Part shown: positions 16,814 to 27,091 of the stretch, piece by piece | Numbering within the stretch: the stretch's first letter is position 1 | How the letters are laid out: every line of letters starts with the position of its first letter | DNA from: Rubellimicrobium rubrum | GTDB taxonomy: Bacteria > Pseudomonadota > Alphaproteobacteria > Rhodobacterales > Rhodobacteraceae | DNA length: 64,000 nucleotides | Assembly: GCF_006152115.1 (NCBI RefSeq) | Contig: NZ_VDFU01000008.1 | Coordinates: forward strand, 62,001 to 126,000 | Direction: 5' to 3' | The notes under the pieces: generated by a model | Databases searched by the model: none | Seen by the model: the letters and a program-made list of their open reading frames with translations, nothing else | What the model was told of the DNA's origin: nothing | Program-made: the position numbers and the translations under genes

Positions 16814-17104
16814 ATGACAACCCACGCCTCCGACCGCCGCCGCCTGCTCCCCTGGGCCATCGCGGTCGTCGTCCTGCTGCTCGTGGCCGTCGCCATGCAG
16901 GTGACGGACGCAGTCAACTGGGCCCCCGGGGATTTCCTCGCCGCCGCCCTGATCATGGCCCTGGGCTTGGGCGTTTGGGAAATCGCTCAGCGCCTCACGC
17001 CGCATCGGGGACGGCGCGCCCTCGCCGCCGCCGCGATCTGGCTCGTGGTGATCTGGATCTGGGCCGAACTTGCGGTGGGCGTCGTCACCACCCTGGGGTC
17101 CTGA
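16814..17104 (+). CDS. Small three-helix membrane protein
   Basis: A 96-residue protein with three predicted transmembrane segments (about residues 11-31, 39-56 and 68-90). Trp and Asp residues sit at helix ends (MQVTDAVNWAPGDFLAAALI). Related small proteins are common in Rhodobacteraceae and sphingomonads but have no assigned role. The start at 16814 follows CCTCCTGAGG and lies next to the GNAT promoter region. No operon partner. Confidence 0.65.
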   Translation: MTTHASDRRRLLPWAIAVVVLLLVAVAMQVTDAVNWAPGDFLAAALIMALGLGVWEIAQRLTPHRGRRALAAAAIWLVVIWIWAELAVGVVTTLGS

Positions 17105-17214
17105 GGCCGGGTCGCGGGGGACCGCTCGGCGCCCTCGGGCTTCGTTAATCGCGACGCGCGATCCTGCCAGCGATCCGGGCCCTGCCCCGGCCATCCAAGG
17201 CGAGGGCTCGACCC

Positions 17215-17373
17215 GTGACCACCCGCGACCACGACATCTCCTGGATGCGAGCCTATGGCTGCGATGACGCGTTCCTGGCCACCGTCCGCCTAAACGAATC
17301 CAGGCGCAAGGCGCGGGATTCAAAATGGCGCGCCGAGCTTGCGCCCGAGGAGCGGCGCGCCTGGGACCTGATC
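17215..17373 (+). other. Possible gene start without its own stop (overlaps aspS)
   Basis: From the GTG at 17215 the plus strand reads MTTRDHDISWMRAYGCDDAF and continues with a helical, charged segment (ESRRKARDSKWRAELAPEE) up to the aspS 3' end. It then runs on, open, across the antisense of aspS. Codon use up to about 17370 looks coding, but no stop appears where a gene of this size should end. A single-base shift would end it at the TAG at 17375-17377. It may be a small frameshifted gene or chance. Confidence 0.2.
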
Positions 17374-19152
17374 CTAGGCCTCGCGGACCACCCGGAGCCC
17401 GAGGTCGCGCAACTGGGCAGGCGTGGGCTCGCTGGGCGCGCCCATGAGCAGGTCCTCGGCCCGCTGGTTCATCGGGAACAGGATGACCTCGCGAATGTTC
17501 TGCTCATCGGCGAGCAGCATCACCATCCGGTCGATCCCGGCCGCGCAGCCCCCGTGCGGGGGGGCACCATAGCGAAAGGCGTTGACCATGCCGCCGAACC
17601 GCTTCTCGACCTCGTCCTGCCCGTAGCCCGCGATCTCGAAGGCCTTGAACATGATGTCGGGCCGGTGGTTCCGGATGCCCCCGGAGATCAGCTCATAGCC
17701 ATTGCAGGCGAGGTCGTACTGGTAGGCGTGGATGGAGAGCGGGTCCCCGTTCAGAGCCTCCAGCCCCCCCTGCGGCATGGAGAAGGGGTTGTGCGAGAAG
17801 TCGATCTTCCCGTCGTCGGTCTTCTCGTACATCGGGAAATCGACGATCCAGCAGAAGGCGAAGCGGTCCTTCTCGGTGAGCCCCAGCTCGTCCCCGATCA
17901 CGGTCCGCGCCCGCCCCGCGATCTTCTCGAAGGCGTCGGGCTTGCCGCCCAGGAAGAACGCCGCATCGCCCAGCCCGAGGCCCAACTGCTCCCGAATAGC
18001 CTCGGTCCGCTCAGGCCCCAGTGCCTTGGCGATGGGCCCGGCGGCCTCCATGCCCGACTTGTCCTCGGCCTCGCGCCAGAAGATGTAGCCCATCCCCGGC
18101 AGCCCCTCCTTCTGGGCCCAGGCGTTCATGCGGTCCGCGAACTTGCGGCCGCCGCCCTTGGGCGCGGGAATGGCGCGGACCTCGGTCCCGTCCTGCTCCA
18201 GCAACTTGGCAAAGATGCCGAAGCCGCCGCCCCGGAAGTGGTCCGAGACGACCTGCATCCTGATGGGGTTCCGCAGGTCGGGCTTGTCCGTCCCGTACCA
18301 GAGCGCCGCGTCGCGGTAGGAGATCAGCGGCCAGTCGGCATCGACCTTGCGGCCGCCGCCGAACTCCTCGAACACGCCCTTGATGACCGGCTGGACGGTC
18401 GCGAAGACGTCCTCCTGCGTGACGAAGCTCATCTCCAGATCAAGCTGGTAGAAGTCGGTGGGCGACCGGTCGGCGCGCGGGTCCTCGTCACGGAAGCAGG
18501 GCGCGATCTGGAAGTAGCGGTCGAAGCCCGACACCATCAGAAGCTGCTTGAACTGCTGCGGCGCCTGGGGCAGCGCGTAGAACTTGCCGGGATGCAGACG
18601 CGAGGGCACGAGGAAGTCGCGCGCGCCTTCGGGCGAGGACGCGGTGATGATCGGCGTCTGGTATTCGCGGAAGTTCTGGTCCCACATGCGCTGGCGCAGG
18701 GAGCGGACGACATCGCTCCGCAGCATCATCTTGCGCTGCATCTGCTCGCGCCGCAGGTCGAGGAAGCGGTAGCGGAGCCGCGTCTCCTCCGGGTATTCCT
18801 GGTCGCCGAAGACCTGGAGCGGCAGTTCGCCCGCCGGGCCCAGCACCTCGACCTCACGGATGAAGACCTCGACCTCGCCGGTCGGGATCTTGGGGTTCAC
18901 GAGGGAGGCATCGCGGGCCTTCACCACGCCGTCGATGCGGACGCACCATTCGGCGCGGAGCTTCTCCACGTCCTTGAAGGCCGGGGAGTCGGGATCGGCC
19001 AGGCACTGCGTGATGCCGTAATGATCGCGCAAGTCCACGAACAAGATGCCGCCGTGGTCGCGGACGCGGTGGACCCAGCCCGCCAGCCGCACGGTCTGCC
19101 CGACGTCGGAGGCGCGCAGGTCGGCGCAGGTTTGGGTGCGATAGCGATGCAT
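17374..19152 (-). CDS. aspS: Aspartyl-tRNA synthetase
   Basis: A 592-residue class IIb aminoacyl-tRNA synthetase that charges tRNA-Asp (and probably tRNA-Asn in bacteria lacking AsnRS). The N-terminal OB-fold anticodon-binding domain ([41 protein letters not shown]) is followed by motif 1 and motif 2 ([20 protein letters not shown]), the bacterial GAD insertion, and motif 3 ([14 protein letters not shown]). The start ATG at 19152 matches the family; the open frame extends 11 codons upstream. It is complete and of normal length. It is not obviously in an operon, since pabC begins 62 bases upstream on the same strand. Confidence 0.97.
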   Translation of the reverse strand: MHRYRTQTCADLRASDVGQTVRLAGWVHRVRDHGGILFVDLRDHYGITQCLADPDSPAFKDVEKLRAEWCVRIDGVVKARDASLVNPKIPTGEVEVFIREVEVLGPAGELPLQVFGDQEYPEETRLRYRFLDLRREQMQRKMMLRSDVVRSLRQRMWDQNFREYQTPIITASSPEGARDFLVPSRLHPGKFYALPQAPQQFKQLLMVSGFDRYFQIAPCFRDEDPRADRSPTDFYQLDLEMSFVTQEDVFATVQPVIKGVFEEFGGGRKVDADWPLISYRDAALWYGTDKPDLRNPIRMQVVSDHFRGGGFGIFAKLLEQDGTEVRAIPAPKGGGRKFADRMNAWAQKEGLPGMGYIFWREAEDKSGMEAAGPIAKALGPERTEAIREQLGLGLGDAAFFLGGKPDAFEKIAGRARTVIGDELGLTEKDRFAFCWIVDFPMYEKTDDGKIDFSHNPFSMPQGGLEALNGDPLSIHAYQYDLACNGYELISGGIRNHRPDIMFKAFEIAGYGQDEVEKRFGGMVNAFRYGAPPHGGCAAGIDRMVMLLADEQNIREVILFPMNQRAEDLLMGAPSEPTPAQLRDLGLRVVREA

Positions 19153-19214
19153 GGGCGGTCCTCCGGAACGGTCGGGCCGATCCATCGCAAAGGGGCGGGG
19201 AAGTCAAGCCGGGG

Positions 19215-19847
19215 TCAGGCTACCAGCACCGCCGGCACAAGGCCCCGCAGCGCATTGCCGACCGCGAGCCGCACCCGGGGCAGGTCCTCGGCCCTCAGCA
19301 CCTCCTCGCGCGCGCCCTGCTCCAGCATCTCCTCCCGCAGGATGCCCGGAAGGCAGCCGCAGGCGAGCGGAGGGGTGCGCCAGCCCTCGCCCCGGTCGAA
19401 GAACAGGGTGGTGATGGTGCCCTCGCAGACCTCGCCCCGTTCGTTCAGGAACAGCCATTCCTCGATCCCAGCGGGCAGCGCGGCTCGCGCCTGATCGTAA
19501 AGGGCACGGCGCGTCGTCTTGTGACGCAGCCAGGGGTCGGCCGAGGCAAGGCGCGTTGGGTGGACCGCGACACGCCAAAGCGTTGCGGGGGCGGGCAGCG
19601 GCCCCTCGGTGACGTGGAACCGGCCTTCATGATCCATCGTCAGCCGCAGGCGCGCGGGAGTCGTCCGGCCCTCGCGCAAAGCCGTTCGGGCCGCCCCACG
19701 GTCGAAGCCCCAGCCCAGCGCGGCGGCGGAGCGGGCCATGCGGGCCAGGTGGCGCCCTTCGCGCAGCGGGGCCGCGCCGTCCCAGGCCAGCGTCTCGATG
19801 AGCGTCAGGCCGGGCTCAGCGCCGGCCCGACGAAGCGCGTCTTCCAC
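19215..19847 (-). CDS. pabC: Aminodeoxychorismate lyase-like aminotransferase (class IV)
   Basis: A 210-residue PLP enzyme of fold type IV. The active-site Lys is in DPWLRHKTTRRALYD. The family motif EWLFLNERGEVCEGTITTLF and the PLP-phosphate-binding region CGCLPGILREEML are present. Its position overlapping pabB identifies it as the lyase making 4-aminobenzoate from 4-amino-4-deoxychorismate for folate synthesis. The start taken is the GTG at 19847, giving a 43-base overlap with pabB. The length is slightly below E. coli PabC but usual for Rhodobacteraceae. Confidence 0.85.
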   Translation of the reverse strand: MEDALRRAGAEPGLTLIETLAWDGAAPLREGRHLARMARSAAALGWGFDRGAARTALREGRTTPARLRLTMDHEGRFHVTEGPLPAPATLWRVAVHPTRLASADPWLRHKTTRRALYDQARAALPAGIEEWLFLNERGEVCEGTITTLFFDRGEGWRTPPLACGCLPGILREEMLEQGAREEVLRAEDLPRVRLAVGNALRGLVPAVLVA

Positions 19848-20938
19848 AGCGCCTCCTCCCATTCGCCCTGGGCGGTTGAATCCGCCACGATGCCCCCGCC
19901 CACGTTCAACGTGACGTCCCGCCCCTCGATCCTCAGAGTCCGGATCGCGACCGAGAAGTCGCAGGACCCGTCCGGCCCCATCCAGCCGACCGCGCCGCAA
20001 TAGACCCCGCGCGGATGCGGCTCCAACTCGCGGATGATCTGCATGGCCCGGATCTTGGGCGCGCCGGTGACAGAGCCGCAGGGAAACAGCGCGGGCATCA
20101 GCTGCGACAGCGAGGCGGGCTCGGCCAGATCGCCCTCGACCGTCGAGGTCATCTGGTGGACCGTGGCGTAGGGCTCCAGGGCATAGAGCGCGGGGACGCG
20201 GACGCTGCCGGGTCGGGCCAGCCGCCCGATGTCGTTGCGCAGAAGGTCCACGATCATCAGGTTCTCGGCGCGCGCCTTTTCGCTGGCCTGCAATTCGGCC
20301 GCGAGCGCCGCATCGCGGGCGGGGTTCGGGTCGCGCGGCGCGGTGCCCTTCATGGGGCGCGACGTGATGCGGCCCGCTGGGTCCACCCGGAAGAACAGCT
20401 CGGGCGAGAGCGACACGACCGTGGGCCCGACGCCCAGCTCGGCATAGGCGGCGTGCCCGGCCCCTCCGGCTCCGCGCAGGCGGTGGAAGAGATCGAGCGG
20501 CGTGCCTGTCAGGCGCGAGGACAGCGGGAAGGTCAGGTTCACCTGATAGCAGTCCCCGGCCGCGATGTAGGCCAACACCGCGGCAACAGCGCGGTCATAG
20601 TCGTCGCGGGCAATGAGCGGCTTTGGCTCGGTGAGCGTTGCCGCACCGGCTTGGGTGGCTCCCAGGCCCCCTCGGGCCGGCCCGTCCGGAAAGACCCCCA
20701 TGACGAGGAGCGGCGCATTCCCCCGCGCGATCCCGGCCAGACGCGGTTCAAAGGCCGCCCCGGCCTCGTAGGCGATCCAGCCCGCGACCCAGTGACCCGC
20801 AGCACGGGCTTCGTCGAGCCGCGCCAGGGCGGGCGCGACCTCTGGCACGGCATGGGCCGTGACGACCTCGCGCGCGGATTCGAACCAGGCCGGGCCGTTC
20901 GGGCCATGCTCAACGAAGACGCGAGGCTGTTCAGTCAT
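19805..20938 (-). CDS. pabB: Aminodeoxychorismate synthase component I
   Basis: A 377-residue chorismate-utilising enzyme related to anthranilate synthase TrpE. Conserved blocks: GDCYQVNLTFPLSSR, SLSPELFFRVD, TSRPMKGTAPRDPNP, ENLMIVDLLRNDIGR, HQMTSTVEGDL, FPCGSVTGAPKIRAM and the final CDFSVAIRTL. The Lys of PMKGTAPR is the residue that distinguishes PabB from TrpE. With glutamine-derived ammonia it converts chorismate to 4-amino-4-deoxychorismate, which the overlapping pabC product cleaves. No pabA is visible here. The start ATG at 20938 was preferred over an upstream in-frame codon. Confidence 0.93.
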   Translation of the reverse strand: MTEQPRVFVEHGPNGPAWFESAREVVTAHAVPEVAPALARLDEARAAGHWVAGWIAYEAGAAFEPRLAGIARGNAPLLVMGVFPDGPARGGLGATQAGAATLTEPKPLIARDDYDRAVAAVLAYIAAGDCYQVNLTFPLSSRLTGTPLDLFHRLRGAGGAGHAAYAELGVGPTVVSLSPELFFRVDPAGRITSRPMKGTAPRDPNPARDAALAAELQASEKARAENLMIVDLLRNDIGRLARPGSVRVPALYALEPYATVHQMTSTVEGDLAEPASLSQLMPALFPCGSVTGAPKIRAMQIIRELEPHPRGVYCGAVGWMGPDGSCDFSVAIRTLRIEGRDVTLNVGGGIVADSTAQGEWEEALWKTRFVGPALSPA

Positions 20939-21064
20939 GGCGCGCAAGCGGCACATCCAGGTTGGGAAAGTCAACGAGCCCGCTTGCCGCATAGGTCAAG
21001 CTCATGCTCACTGAGGACACGGCGGAGCAGATAACCGCGAAAAACACAACAGGAGAGGACTAAC

Positions 21065-22648
21065 TTGAGCGACTATTCCGATCACGACCGACACGAGGAC
21101 ATCAAGGTCCTCCACGGCATGGGCTACGCCCAGGAACTGGAGCGGTCGATGAGCCGCTTTTCCAACTTCGCGATCTCCTTTTCCATCATCTGCATCCTGT
21201 CCGGCGGGATCAACTCGCTCGGGCAGGCGACCTCGGGCGCGGGGGGCGCGGCCATCGGCATCGGCTGGCCCCTGGGAGTCCTGATCTCGGGCGTCTTTGC
21301 GTTGGGGCTCGCGCAGATCGCCTCGGCCTATCCCACAGCCGGGGGGCTCTACCACTGGGGCTCCATCCTGGGGAACCGCTTCACGGGGTGGCTGTCCGCC
21401 TGGTTGAACCTGCTGGGCCTCGTGACCGTGCTGGGGGCCATCAACGTCGGCACCTACTACTTCTTCCTGGGCGCCTTCGGACCCGCCCTGGGCATGGAGG
21501 ACACGCTGGTCACCCGCGTCGCCTTCGTGGCGGTCATCACCGCGCTGCAGGCGCTGGTGAACCACATGGGCATCCGGCTCACCGCCAAGCTCACCGACTT
21601 CTCGGGCTACCTCATCCTCCTCACGGCGGCGGCGCTGGCCATCACCTGCCTTCTCGCGGCCGACACCTGGGAATGGAGCCGGCTCTGGACCTTCGGCAAC
21701 TACACGGGGACCGAGGGGGCGAGCGCCGTCTGGCCGGTGGCCGTGGGGGGGCTCATGGCCTTCCTTCTGGGGCTGCTGCTGCCGGTCTATACGATCACGG
21801 GCTACGACGCCTCGGCCCATACCGCCGAGGAGACGATCAACGCCTCGCGCGCAGTGCCCATGGGCATGGTGACCTCGGTCCTCTGGTCGGGCCTTGCCGG
21901 GTGGATCATGCTGTCCAGCTTCGTGCTCATGCTCCCCAGCATGGACGAAGCAGCGGCGCAGGGCTGGAACGTGTTCTTCTGGGCCATGGACACCCAGGTG
22001 AACCCGGCGGTGAAGGTTGTGCTCTACGTCGCGATCTTCGCGGCGCAGTGGCTTTGCGGGCTGGCCACCGTGACCTCCGCCTCGCGGATGCTTTTCGCCT
22101 TTGCGCGGGACAACGGGGTGCCGGTCGCCTCGCGGACGCTCGCGACCGTGTCGCCCCGCTACCGCACACCGGTGGCGTCGATCTGGACGGCCTCGACCCT
22201 TGCCGTGCTGTTCGTCTGGTTCACCTCGCTCATCACCATCGCGGGCACGCCCGCCTATTCCATCGTCGTGTCCTGCACGGTGATCTTTCTGTTCCTGAGC
22301 TTCGCGCTGCCGATTGGGCTGGGCCTGGTCGCCATCGGCGGGCCGAAATGGCCGGTGATGGGTCCGTGGAACATGGGAATCGGCACCTACAAGGTCGTGG
22401 CGGTCCTTTCGATCCTGTCCATGGCGCTGATCTTCTTCATCGGGGTCCAGCCGCCCAACGACTGGGCGCTGGAGATCACGCTGGGCTTCGTCGTGCTGGC
22501 GCTGCTGATCTGGGTGCTGGTCGAGAACCGCCGCTTCAAGGGCCCGCCCATCGGCGACGAGATCGCGCGTCGCCAGGCGGCCATCGCGGCGGCCGAGCGG
22601 GCCGTGGGCCAAGGTTCGGCCCCGGCGGCGGAAGGTCAGCGGGCCTGA
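21065..22648 (+). CDS. APC-superfamily amino acid permease
   Basis: A 527-residue transporter with about 12 hydrophobic segments. It resembles the eukaryotic-type GABA/choline permeases of the amino acid/choline transporter family: RSMSRFSNFAISFSIICILS at the N-terminus, SAYPTAGGLYHWGS in helix 3, ITGYDASAHTAEETINASR in the middle and SASRMLFAFARDNGVP. It is likely a proton- or Na+-coupled importer of amino acids or related amines; the substrate is not deducible. The start is TTG at 21065, with AGGAGAGG eight bases upstream and no in-frame ATG that keeps the conserved N-terminus. A terminator follows. Confidence 0.9.
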   Translation: MSDYSDHDRHEDIKVLHGMGYAQELERSMSRFSNFAISFSIICILSGGINSLGQATSGAGGAAIGIGWPLGVLISGVFALGLAQIASAYPTAGGLYHWGSILGNRFTGWLSAWLNLLGLVTVLGAINVGTYYFFLGAFGPALGMEDTLVTRVAFVAVITALQALVNHMGIRLTAKLTDFSGYLILLTAAALAITCLLAADTWEWSRLWTFGNYTGTEGASAVWPVAVGGLMAFLLGLLLPVYTITGYDASAHTAEETINASRAVPMGMVTSVLWSGLAGWIMLSSFVLMLPSMDEAAAQGWNVFFWAMDTQVNPAVKVVLYVAIFAAQWLCGLATVTSASRMLFAFARDNGVPVASRTLATVSPRYRTPVASIWTASTLAVLFVWFTSLITIAGTPAYSIVVSCTVIFLFLSFALPIGLGLVAIGGPKWPVMGPWNMGIGTYKVVAVLSILSMALIFFIGVQPPNDWALEITLGFVVLALLIWVLVENRRFKGPPIGDEIARRQAAIAAAERAVGQGSAPAAEGQRA

Positions 22649-22681
22649 GAGTCCCCGCGGCATCGGCAGGATCGGTGAAGG

Positions 22682-22711
22682 GGGGCGGGCCTGCGACGGC
22701 TCGCCCCTTTT
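22682..22711 (+). terminator. Rho-independent terminator after the permease
   Basis: A 10-bp stem (GGGGCGGGCC/GGCTCGCCCC with one G-T pair) around a TGCGAC loop, followed by TTTT at 22708-22711. It separates the permease from carB. Confidence 0.75.
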
Positions 22712-22776
22712 CATGTCCCTTGCGGCCCCGCGCCCCGTGTCTATAAGCGCGTCGATTTGCGCGAGGGGTGGGACCA

Positions 22777-25700
22777 ATGCCGAAGCGGACCGACATCAAG
22801 AGCATCATGATCATCGGCGCTGGCCCCATCGTGATCGGGCAGGCCTCCGAGTTCGACTATTCCGGCGCCCAGGCCTGCAAGGCCCTGCGCGAGGAAGGGT
22901 ACCGGGTGATCCTGGTGAACTCCAACCCCGCGACGATCATGACCGACCCGGGGCTGGCCGACGCCACCTACATCGAGCCCATCACCCCCGATGTGGTCGC
23001 CAAGATCATCGAGAAGGAGCGGCCCGACGCGCTGCTGCCCACGATGGGCGGGCAGACGGGTCTGAACACCTCGCTCGCGCTCGCGGATATGGGCGTGCTG
23101 GAGCGGTTCGGGGTGGAGCTGATCGGCGCCAAGCGCGAGGCCATCGAGATGGCCGAGGACCGCAAGCTGTTCCGCGAGGCGATGGACCGCATCGGCATCG
23201 AGAACCCGAAGGCCGAGATCGTGACCGCGCCCAAGGATGCGAACGGCAAGCGCGATCTCGCTGCCGGCGTGGCCATTGCCATGGAGGCGCTGGAGCATAT
23301 CGGCCTGCCGGCGATCATCCGGCCCGCCTTTACCCTTGGCGGGACCGGGGGCGGCGTGGCCTACAACCGCGCCGAATACGAGCACTACTGCCGCACGGGC
23401 ATGGACGCTTCGCCTGTGGGGCAGATCCTTGTCGATGAATCCCTGCTGGGCTGGAAGGAGTACGAGATGGAGGTGGTCCGCGACCGTGCGGACAACGCCA
23501 TCATCGTCTGCTCCATCGAGAACGTGGACCCGATGGGCGTCCACACCGGGGATTCCATCACCGTCGCCCCGGCGCTGACGCTGACCGACAAGGAATACCA
23601 GGAGATGCGCAACGGCTCCATCGCCGTGCTGCGCGAGATCGGCGTGGAGACGGGCGGGTCGAACGTCCAGTGGGCGATCAACCCCGCCGACGGCCGCATG
23701 GTCGTGATCGAGATGAACCCGCGGGTGTCGCGGTCCTCAGCGCTCGCCTCCAAGGCCACGGGGTTCCCCATCGCCAAGGTCGCGGCCAAGCTGGCCGTGG
23801 GCTACACGCTGGACGAGCTCGACAACGACATCACCAAGGTCACGCCCGCGTCCTTCGAGCCGACCATCGACTATGTCGTCACCAAGATCCCCCGCTTCGC
23901 CTTTGAGAAGTTCCCGGGCGCGCAGCCGCTGCTGACCACCGCCATGAAGTCCGTGGGCGAAGTCATGGCTATCGGGCGCACGATCCACGAATCGCTCCAG
24001 AAGGCGCTGGCCTCCATGGAGACGGGGCTCACGGGGTTCGACGAGGTGGCCATCCCCGGCGCGCCCGACAAGTCGGCCGTGGTCGCGGCGCTGTCCAAGG
24101 CGACGCCCGACCGGCTGCGGACCATCGCCCAGGCGATGCGCCATGGCCTGACCGACGACGAGATCAACGCCGCGACCAAGTACGATCCCTGGTTCCTGTC
24201 CCGCATCCGCGAGATCGTCGAAACCGAGACCCGCATCCGCAAGGACGGCCTGCCGGTGACCGAGCACGGGTTGCGGCAGCTCAAGATGATGGGCTTCACC
24301 GATGCGCGTCTGGCCAAGCTCACGGGCCGGGACGAGGGGCAGGTGCGCCGCGCCCGCCAGCGGCTGGGCGTCCATGCCGTCTTCAAGCGCATCGACACCT
24401 GCGGCGCCGAGTTCGAGGCCCAGACGCCCTACATGTATTCGACCTACGAAGTCCCCGCGATGGGCGACGTCGAGGACGAGGCCCGGCCCTCGGACGCGAA
24501 GAAGGTGGTGATCCTCGGCGGTGGCCCGAACCGTATCGGCCAGGGGATCGAGTTCGACTATTGCTGCTGCCACGCCTGCTTTGCGCTGAGCGAGGCCGGC
24601 TATGAGACCATCATGGTCAACTGCAACCCCGAGACGGTCTCCACCGACTATGACACCTCGGACCGGCTCTACTTCGAGCCCGTCACCTTCGAGCACGTCA
24701 TGGAGATCCTGCGGGTCGAGCAGGAGCGCGGCACGCTGCACGGCGTCATCGTCCAATTCGGCGGGCAGACGCCGCTGAAGCTCGCCAACGCGCTGGAAGA
24801 GGCGGGCATCCCGATCCTGGGAACCACGCCGGACGCCATCGACCTGGCCGAGGACCGGGAGCGGTTCCAGCAACTCGTGGAGCGGCTAGGGCTGAAGCAG
24901 CCGGTGAACGGCATCGCGTCCTCGCCCGAGCAGGCCTTTGCCATCGCCGAGCGCATCGGCTTTCCGCTGGTGATCCGGCCCTCCTATGTGCTGGGCGGCC
25001 GCGCCATGGAGATCGTGCGCGACCAGGACCAGCTGAGCCGCTACATCCGCGAGGCGGTGAACGTGTCGGGCGACAGCCCGGTGCTGCTGGACAGCTACCT
25101 GTCGGGCGCGACCGAGGTGGACGTGGACGCCCTGTGCGACGGCACCCGCGTCCATGTCGCGGGCATCATGCAGCATATCGAGGAGGCCGGGGTTCATTCC
25201 GGCGATTCGGCCTGCTGCCTGCCGCCCCATTCGCTGGAGCCCGCGATCATCGAGGAGATCCGCAAGCAGACCGAGGCGCTGGCCCTGGCGCTGCAGGTCG
25301 TGGGCCTGATGAACGTGCAGTTCGCGATCAAGGACGGGGTGGTCTACCTCCTCGAGGTGAACCCCCGCGCCTCGCGCACGGTGCCCTTCGTGGCCAAGGC
25401 CACCGACAGCGCCATCGCGTCCATCGCCGCGCGGCTGATGGCGGGCGAGACGTTGGACGGATTCCCCCTGCGCGAACCCTATCCGAACGCGACCTACGAC
25501 ACCCCCCTGCCCTATGCCGATCCGATGACGCTGGCGGACCCGAACATGCCTTGGTTCAGCGTCAAGGAAGCGGTGCTGCCCTTTGCCCGCTTCCCCGGCG
25601 TGGACACGATCCTTGGCCCCGAGATGCGCTCCACGGGCGAGGTGATGGGCTGGGACCGGTCCTTTGCCCGCGCCTTCCTCAAGGCGCAGATGGGCGCAGG

Positions 25701-26106
25701 GGTCCAGCTTCCGCGCGACGGGCGGGTCTTCGTGTCGGTCAAGGACGCCGACAAGGGCCCTGCCATGCGCGAGGCCTCGGACGTGTTGGTGACCCTTGGC
25801 TTCCAGATCGTGGCCACCCGGGGCACGGCCTCCTGGCTGGAAGGGCACGGCATCCCCTGCGAGATCGTCAACAAGGTCTATGAGGGCGGTCTCACCATCG
25901 TGGACCGACTCAAGGACGGGCATATCGCGCTGGTGATGAACACGACCGAGGGCACGCAGGCGGTCAGCGACTCGCGCGATATCCGCGCGGCGGCGCTGAG
26001 CGAGCGCATCCCCTACTTCACGACGGCGGCTGGAGCCCACGCGGCGGCGCTGGCGATCCAGGCCCGGGAGGAAGGCGAGGTGGGGGTGAGGAGCCTGCAG
26101 GCGTGA
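22777..26106 (+). CDS. carB: Carbamoyl phosphate synthase large subunit
   Basis: A complete 1109-residue CarB. It has two homologous ATP-grasp halves: the first begins [20 protein letters not shown] and contains [14 protein letters not shown]; the second begins [20 protein letters not shown] and contains [16 protein letters not shown]-terminal MGS-like allosteric domain (about the last 140 residues, [15 protein letters not shown]) follows. It makes carbamoyl phosphate from bicarbonate, ATP and ammonia delivered by CarA, for pyrimidine and arginine synthesis. carA is not in the window. The ATG at 22777 is preceded by GAGGGGTGGGA. Its 3' end overlaps an opposite-strand gene by 89 bases. Confidence 0.97.
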   Translation: MPKRTDIKSIMIIGAGPIVIGQASEFDYSGAQACKALREEGYRVILVNSNPATIMTDPGLADATYIEPITPDVVAKIIEKERPDALLPTMGGQTGLNTSLALADMGVLERFGVELIGAKREAIEMAEDRKLFREAMDRIGIENPKAEIVTAPKDANGKRDLAAGVAIAMEALEHIGLPAIIRPAFTLGGTGGGVAYNRAEYEHYCRTGMDASPVGQILVDESLLGWKEYEMEVVRDRADNAIIVCSIENVDPMGVHTGDSITVAPALTLTDKEYQEMRNGSIAVLREIGVETGGSNVQWAINPADGRMVVIEMNPRVSRSSALASKATGFPIAKVAAKLAVGYTLDELDNDITKVTPASFEPTIDYVVTKIPRFAFEKFPGAQPLLTTAMKSVGEVMAIGRTIHESLQKALASMETGLTGFDEVAIPGAPDKSAVVAALSKATPDRLRTIAQAMRHGLTDDEINAATKYDPWFLSRIREIVETETRIRKDGLPVTEHGLRQLKMMGFTDARLAKLTGRDEGQVRRARQRLGVHAVFKRIDTCGAEFEAQTPYMYSTYEVPAMGDVEDEARPSDAKKVVILGGGPNRIGQGIEFDYCCCHACFALSEAGYETIMVNCNPETVSTDYDTSDRLYFEPVTFEHVMEILRVEQERGTLHGVIVQFGGQTPLKLANALEEAGIPILGTTPDAIDLAEDRERFQQLVERLGLKQPVNGIASSPEQAFAIAERIGFPLVIRPSYVLGGRAMEIVRDQDQLSRYIREAVNVSGDSPVLLDSYLSGATEVDVDALCDGTRVHVAGIMQHIEEAGVHSGDSACCLPPHSLEPAIIEEIRKQTEALALALQVVGLMNVQFAIKDGVVYLLEVNPRASRTVPFVAKATDSAIASIAARLMAGETLDGFPLREPYPNATYDTPLPYADPMTLADPNMPWFSVKEAVLPFARFPGVDTILGPEMRSTGEVMGWDRSFARAFLKAQMGAGVQLPRDGRVFVSVKDADKGPAMREASDVLVTLGFQIVATRGTASWLEGHGIPCEIVNKVYEGGLTIVDRLKDGHIALVMNTTEGTQAVSDSRDIRAAALSERIPYFTTAAGAHAAALAIQAREEGEVGVRSLQA

Positions 26107-26377
26107 TGTCGTCCTGGCCGGACCCAGGCCCGTCCGCCTCGCGGCGCCGGGCCTCGGACCTGGCGTCGTTCTCGCCCTCGCGCCGTCCAAAGTAGTAGCC
26201 GATGACCACGCCGACGATGCCGGTGTAGACGCTGGCCGTCTGGGCGAAGTACTGCGAGTACTCGGTCAGCGGCACGTTCGGCTTCAGCAGCGGATAGAGC
26301 GCCATGGAGCCGGTGATCGTCATGAAGAACCCGACCACGAGAAGGGCCAGGACCGACTGGACGTGGGGCTTTCTCAT
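26018..26377 (-). CDS. Small membrane protein of unknown function
   Basis: 119 residues. The first 70 contain two transmembrane segments ([20 protein letters not shown] and [15 protein letters not shown]) separated by a polar loop, then a charged arginine-rich stretch ([20 protein letters not shown]) and a Pro/Gly-rich tail. Its last 29 codons overlap the carB 3' end, where composition is set by carB, so the natural end may be earlier in evolution than the present TGA. No family is recognised. The next gene on the same strand (26408-26857) lies 30 bases upstream, suggesting a two-gene unit. Confidence 0.6.
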   Translation of the reverse strand: MRKPHVQSVLALLVVGFFMTITGSMALYPLLKPNVPLTEYSQYFAQTASVYTGIVGVVIGYYFGRREGENDARSEARRREADGPGSGQDDITPAGSSPPPRLPPGPGSPAPPRGLQPPS

Positions 26378-26407
26378 GCTGGTGACCTGTCCTTCATGGG
26401 TTGTTCG

Positions 26408-26857
26408 TCACTCCTGAAAGAGCACGTAAAGCTGGACCTCCTTGATCACCGCTTCCATGGTCTCGGAGTTCTGCTTCACCACGACCCTGCGTGGCTCGGA
26501 GTAGCCGAAGGCCAGGACGTACTGCCCGTACAGCCATTCGACGAGGACATTGGATTCGTCCTCGACGTCGCGGGTGAAGCGGAAGATCAGCATCTCGGTC
26601 GTGTTGGCGTCGATCAGGCGCTTGCCGCCGACGATGCCGCTGCCCAGGTCCATCCGGGCCAGCGAATAGCCGTGACTGTTCAGGATCTCGACGACCTTCT
26701 TCATCAGGGGACGGGCTTCGGGCACGTCCGGAAAGGTCGAGCCGGTCGGAAATTCCAGGGCCGTGTCCGGGTGGAAGACGACGTCAGCCTGAGCGACGGC
26801 TCCCAGCACGACGCAATGGAGGGCGATCAGGGAACCGACGACCCGGGAGATGACCAT
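26408..26857 (-). CDS. Secreted hypothetical protein
   Basis: A 149-residue protein with a signal peptide (MVISRVVGSLIALHCVVLGAVAQA, cleavage near residue 24). The mature part is mixed alpha/beta with no recognised domain (for example MKKVVEILNSHGYSLARMD and LVEWLYGQYVLAFGY). The coding sequence has visibly lower GC than its neighbours. A good ribosome site (AAGGAGGG) precedes the ATG. It lies just upstream of the small membrane protein on the same strand; the two may act together at the envelope. Confidence 0.7.
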   Translation of the reverse strand: MVISRVVGSLIALHCVVLGAVAQADVVFHPDTALEFPTGSTFPDVPEARPLMKKVVEILNSHGYSLARMDLGSGIVGGKRLIDANTTEMLIFRFTRDVEDESNVLVEWLYGQYVLAFGYSEPRRVVVKQNSETMEAVIKEVQLYVLFQE

Positions 26858-27057
26858 GGCACCCTCCTTGTCTCCAGCGAACCCCTAAACAGTAGCATCA
26901 ACTTGTGCTTCTGTGTGGATAAACTGGAAACACTGGGCGACTGGCGTTGGGCCGAGCCGGACCATCGCCTGACACCCCCGCGAGGCGCCATGGGTGATTC
27001 CGAGCCCGGGCTCTTGCCGGGCCTAGCCATGCAGAAGGCGCCCGGCCCAGAGGAGGT

Positions 27058-27077
27058 GCCCGCCCCGTAAGGCGGGC
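27058..27077 (-). terminator. Hairpin downstream of the polysaccharide-lyase-like gene
   Basis: GCCCGCC/GGCGGGC, a 7-bp stem with a CCGTAA loop, starts 15 bases after the stop at 27092. It lacks a convincing T-run, so termination would be weak or Rho-assisted. The rest of the 26858-27091 gap holds the upstream region of the secreted hypothetical gene and nothing else I can identify. Confidence 0.4.
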
Positions 27078-27091
27078 CCGAGGCATGCGGC

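Noticed and set aside
17374..19494. The long plus-strand frame continuing antisense to aspS and pabC
   Set aside because: It is complementary to well-conserved genes and has no recognisable protein family. Only its first 50 codons, before aspS, deserve notice.
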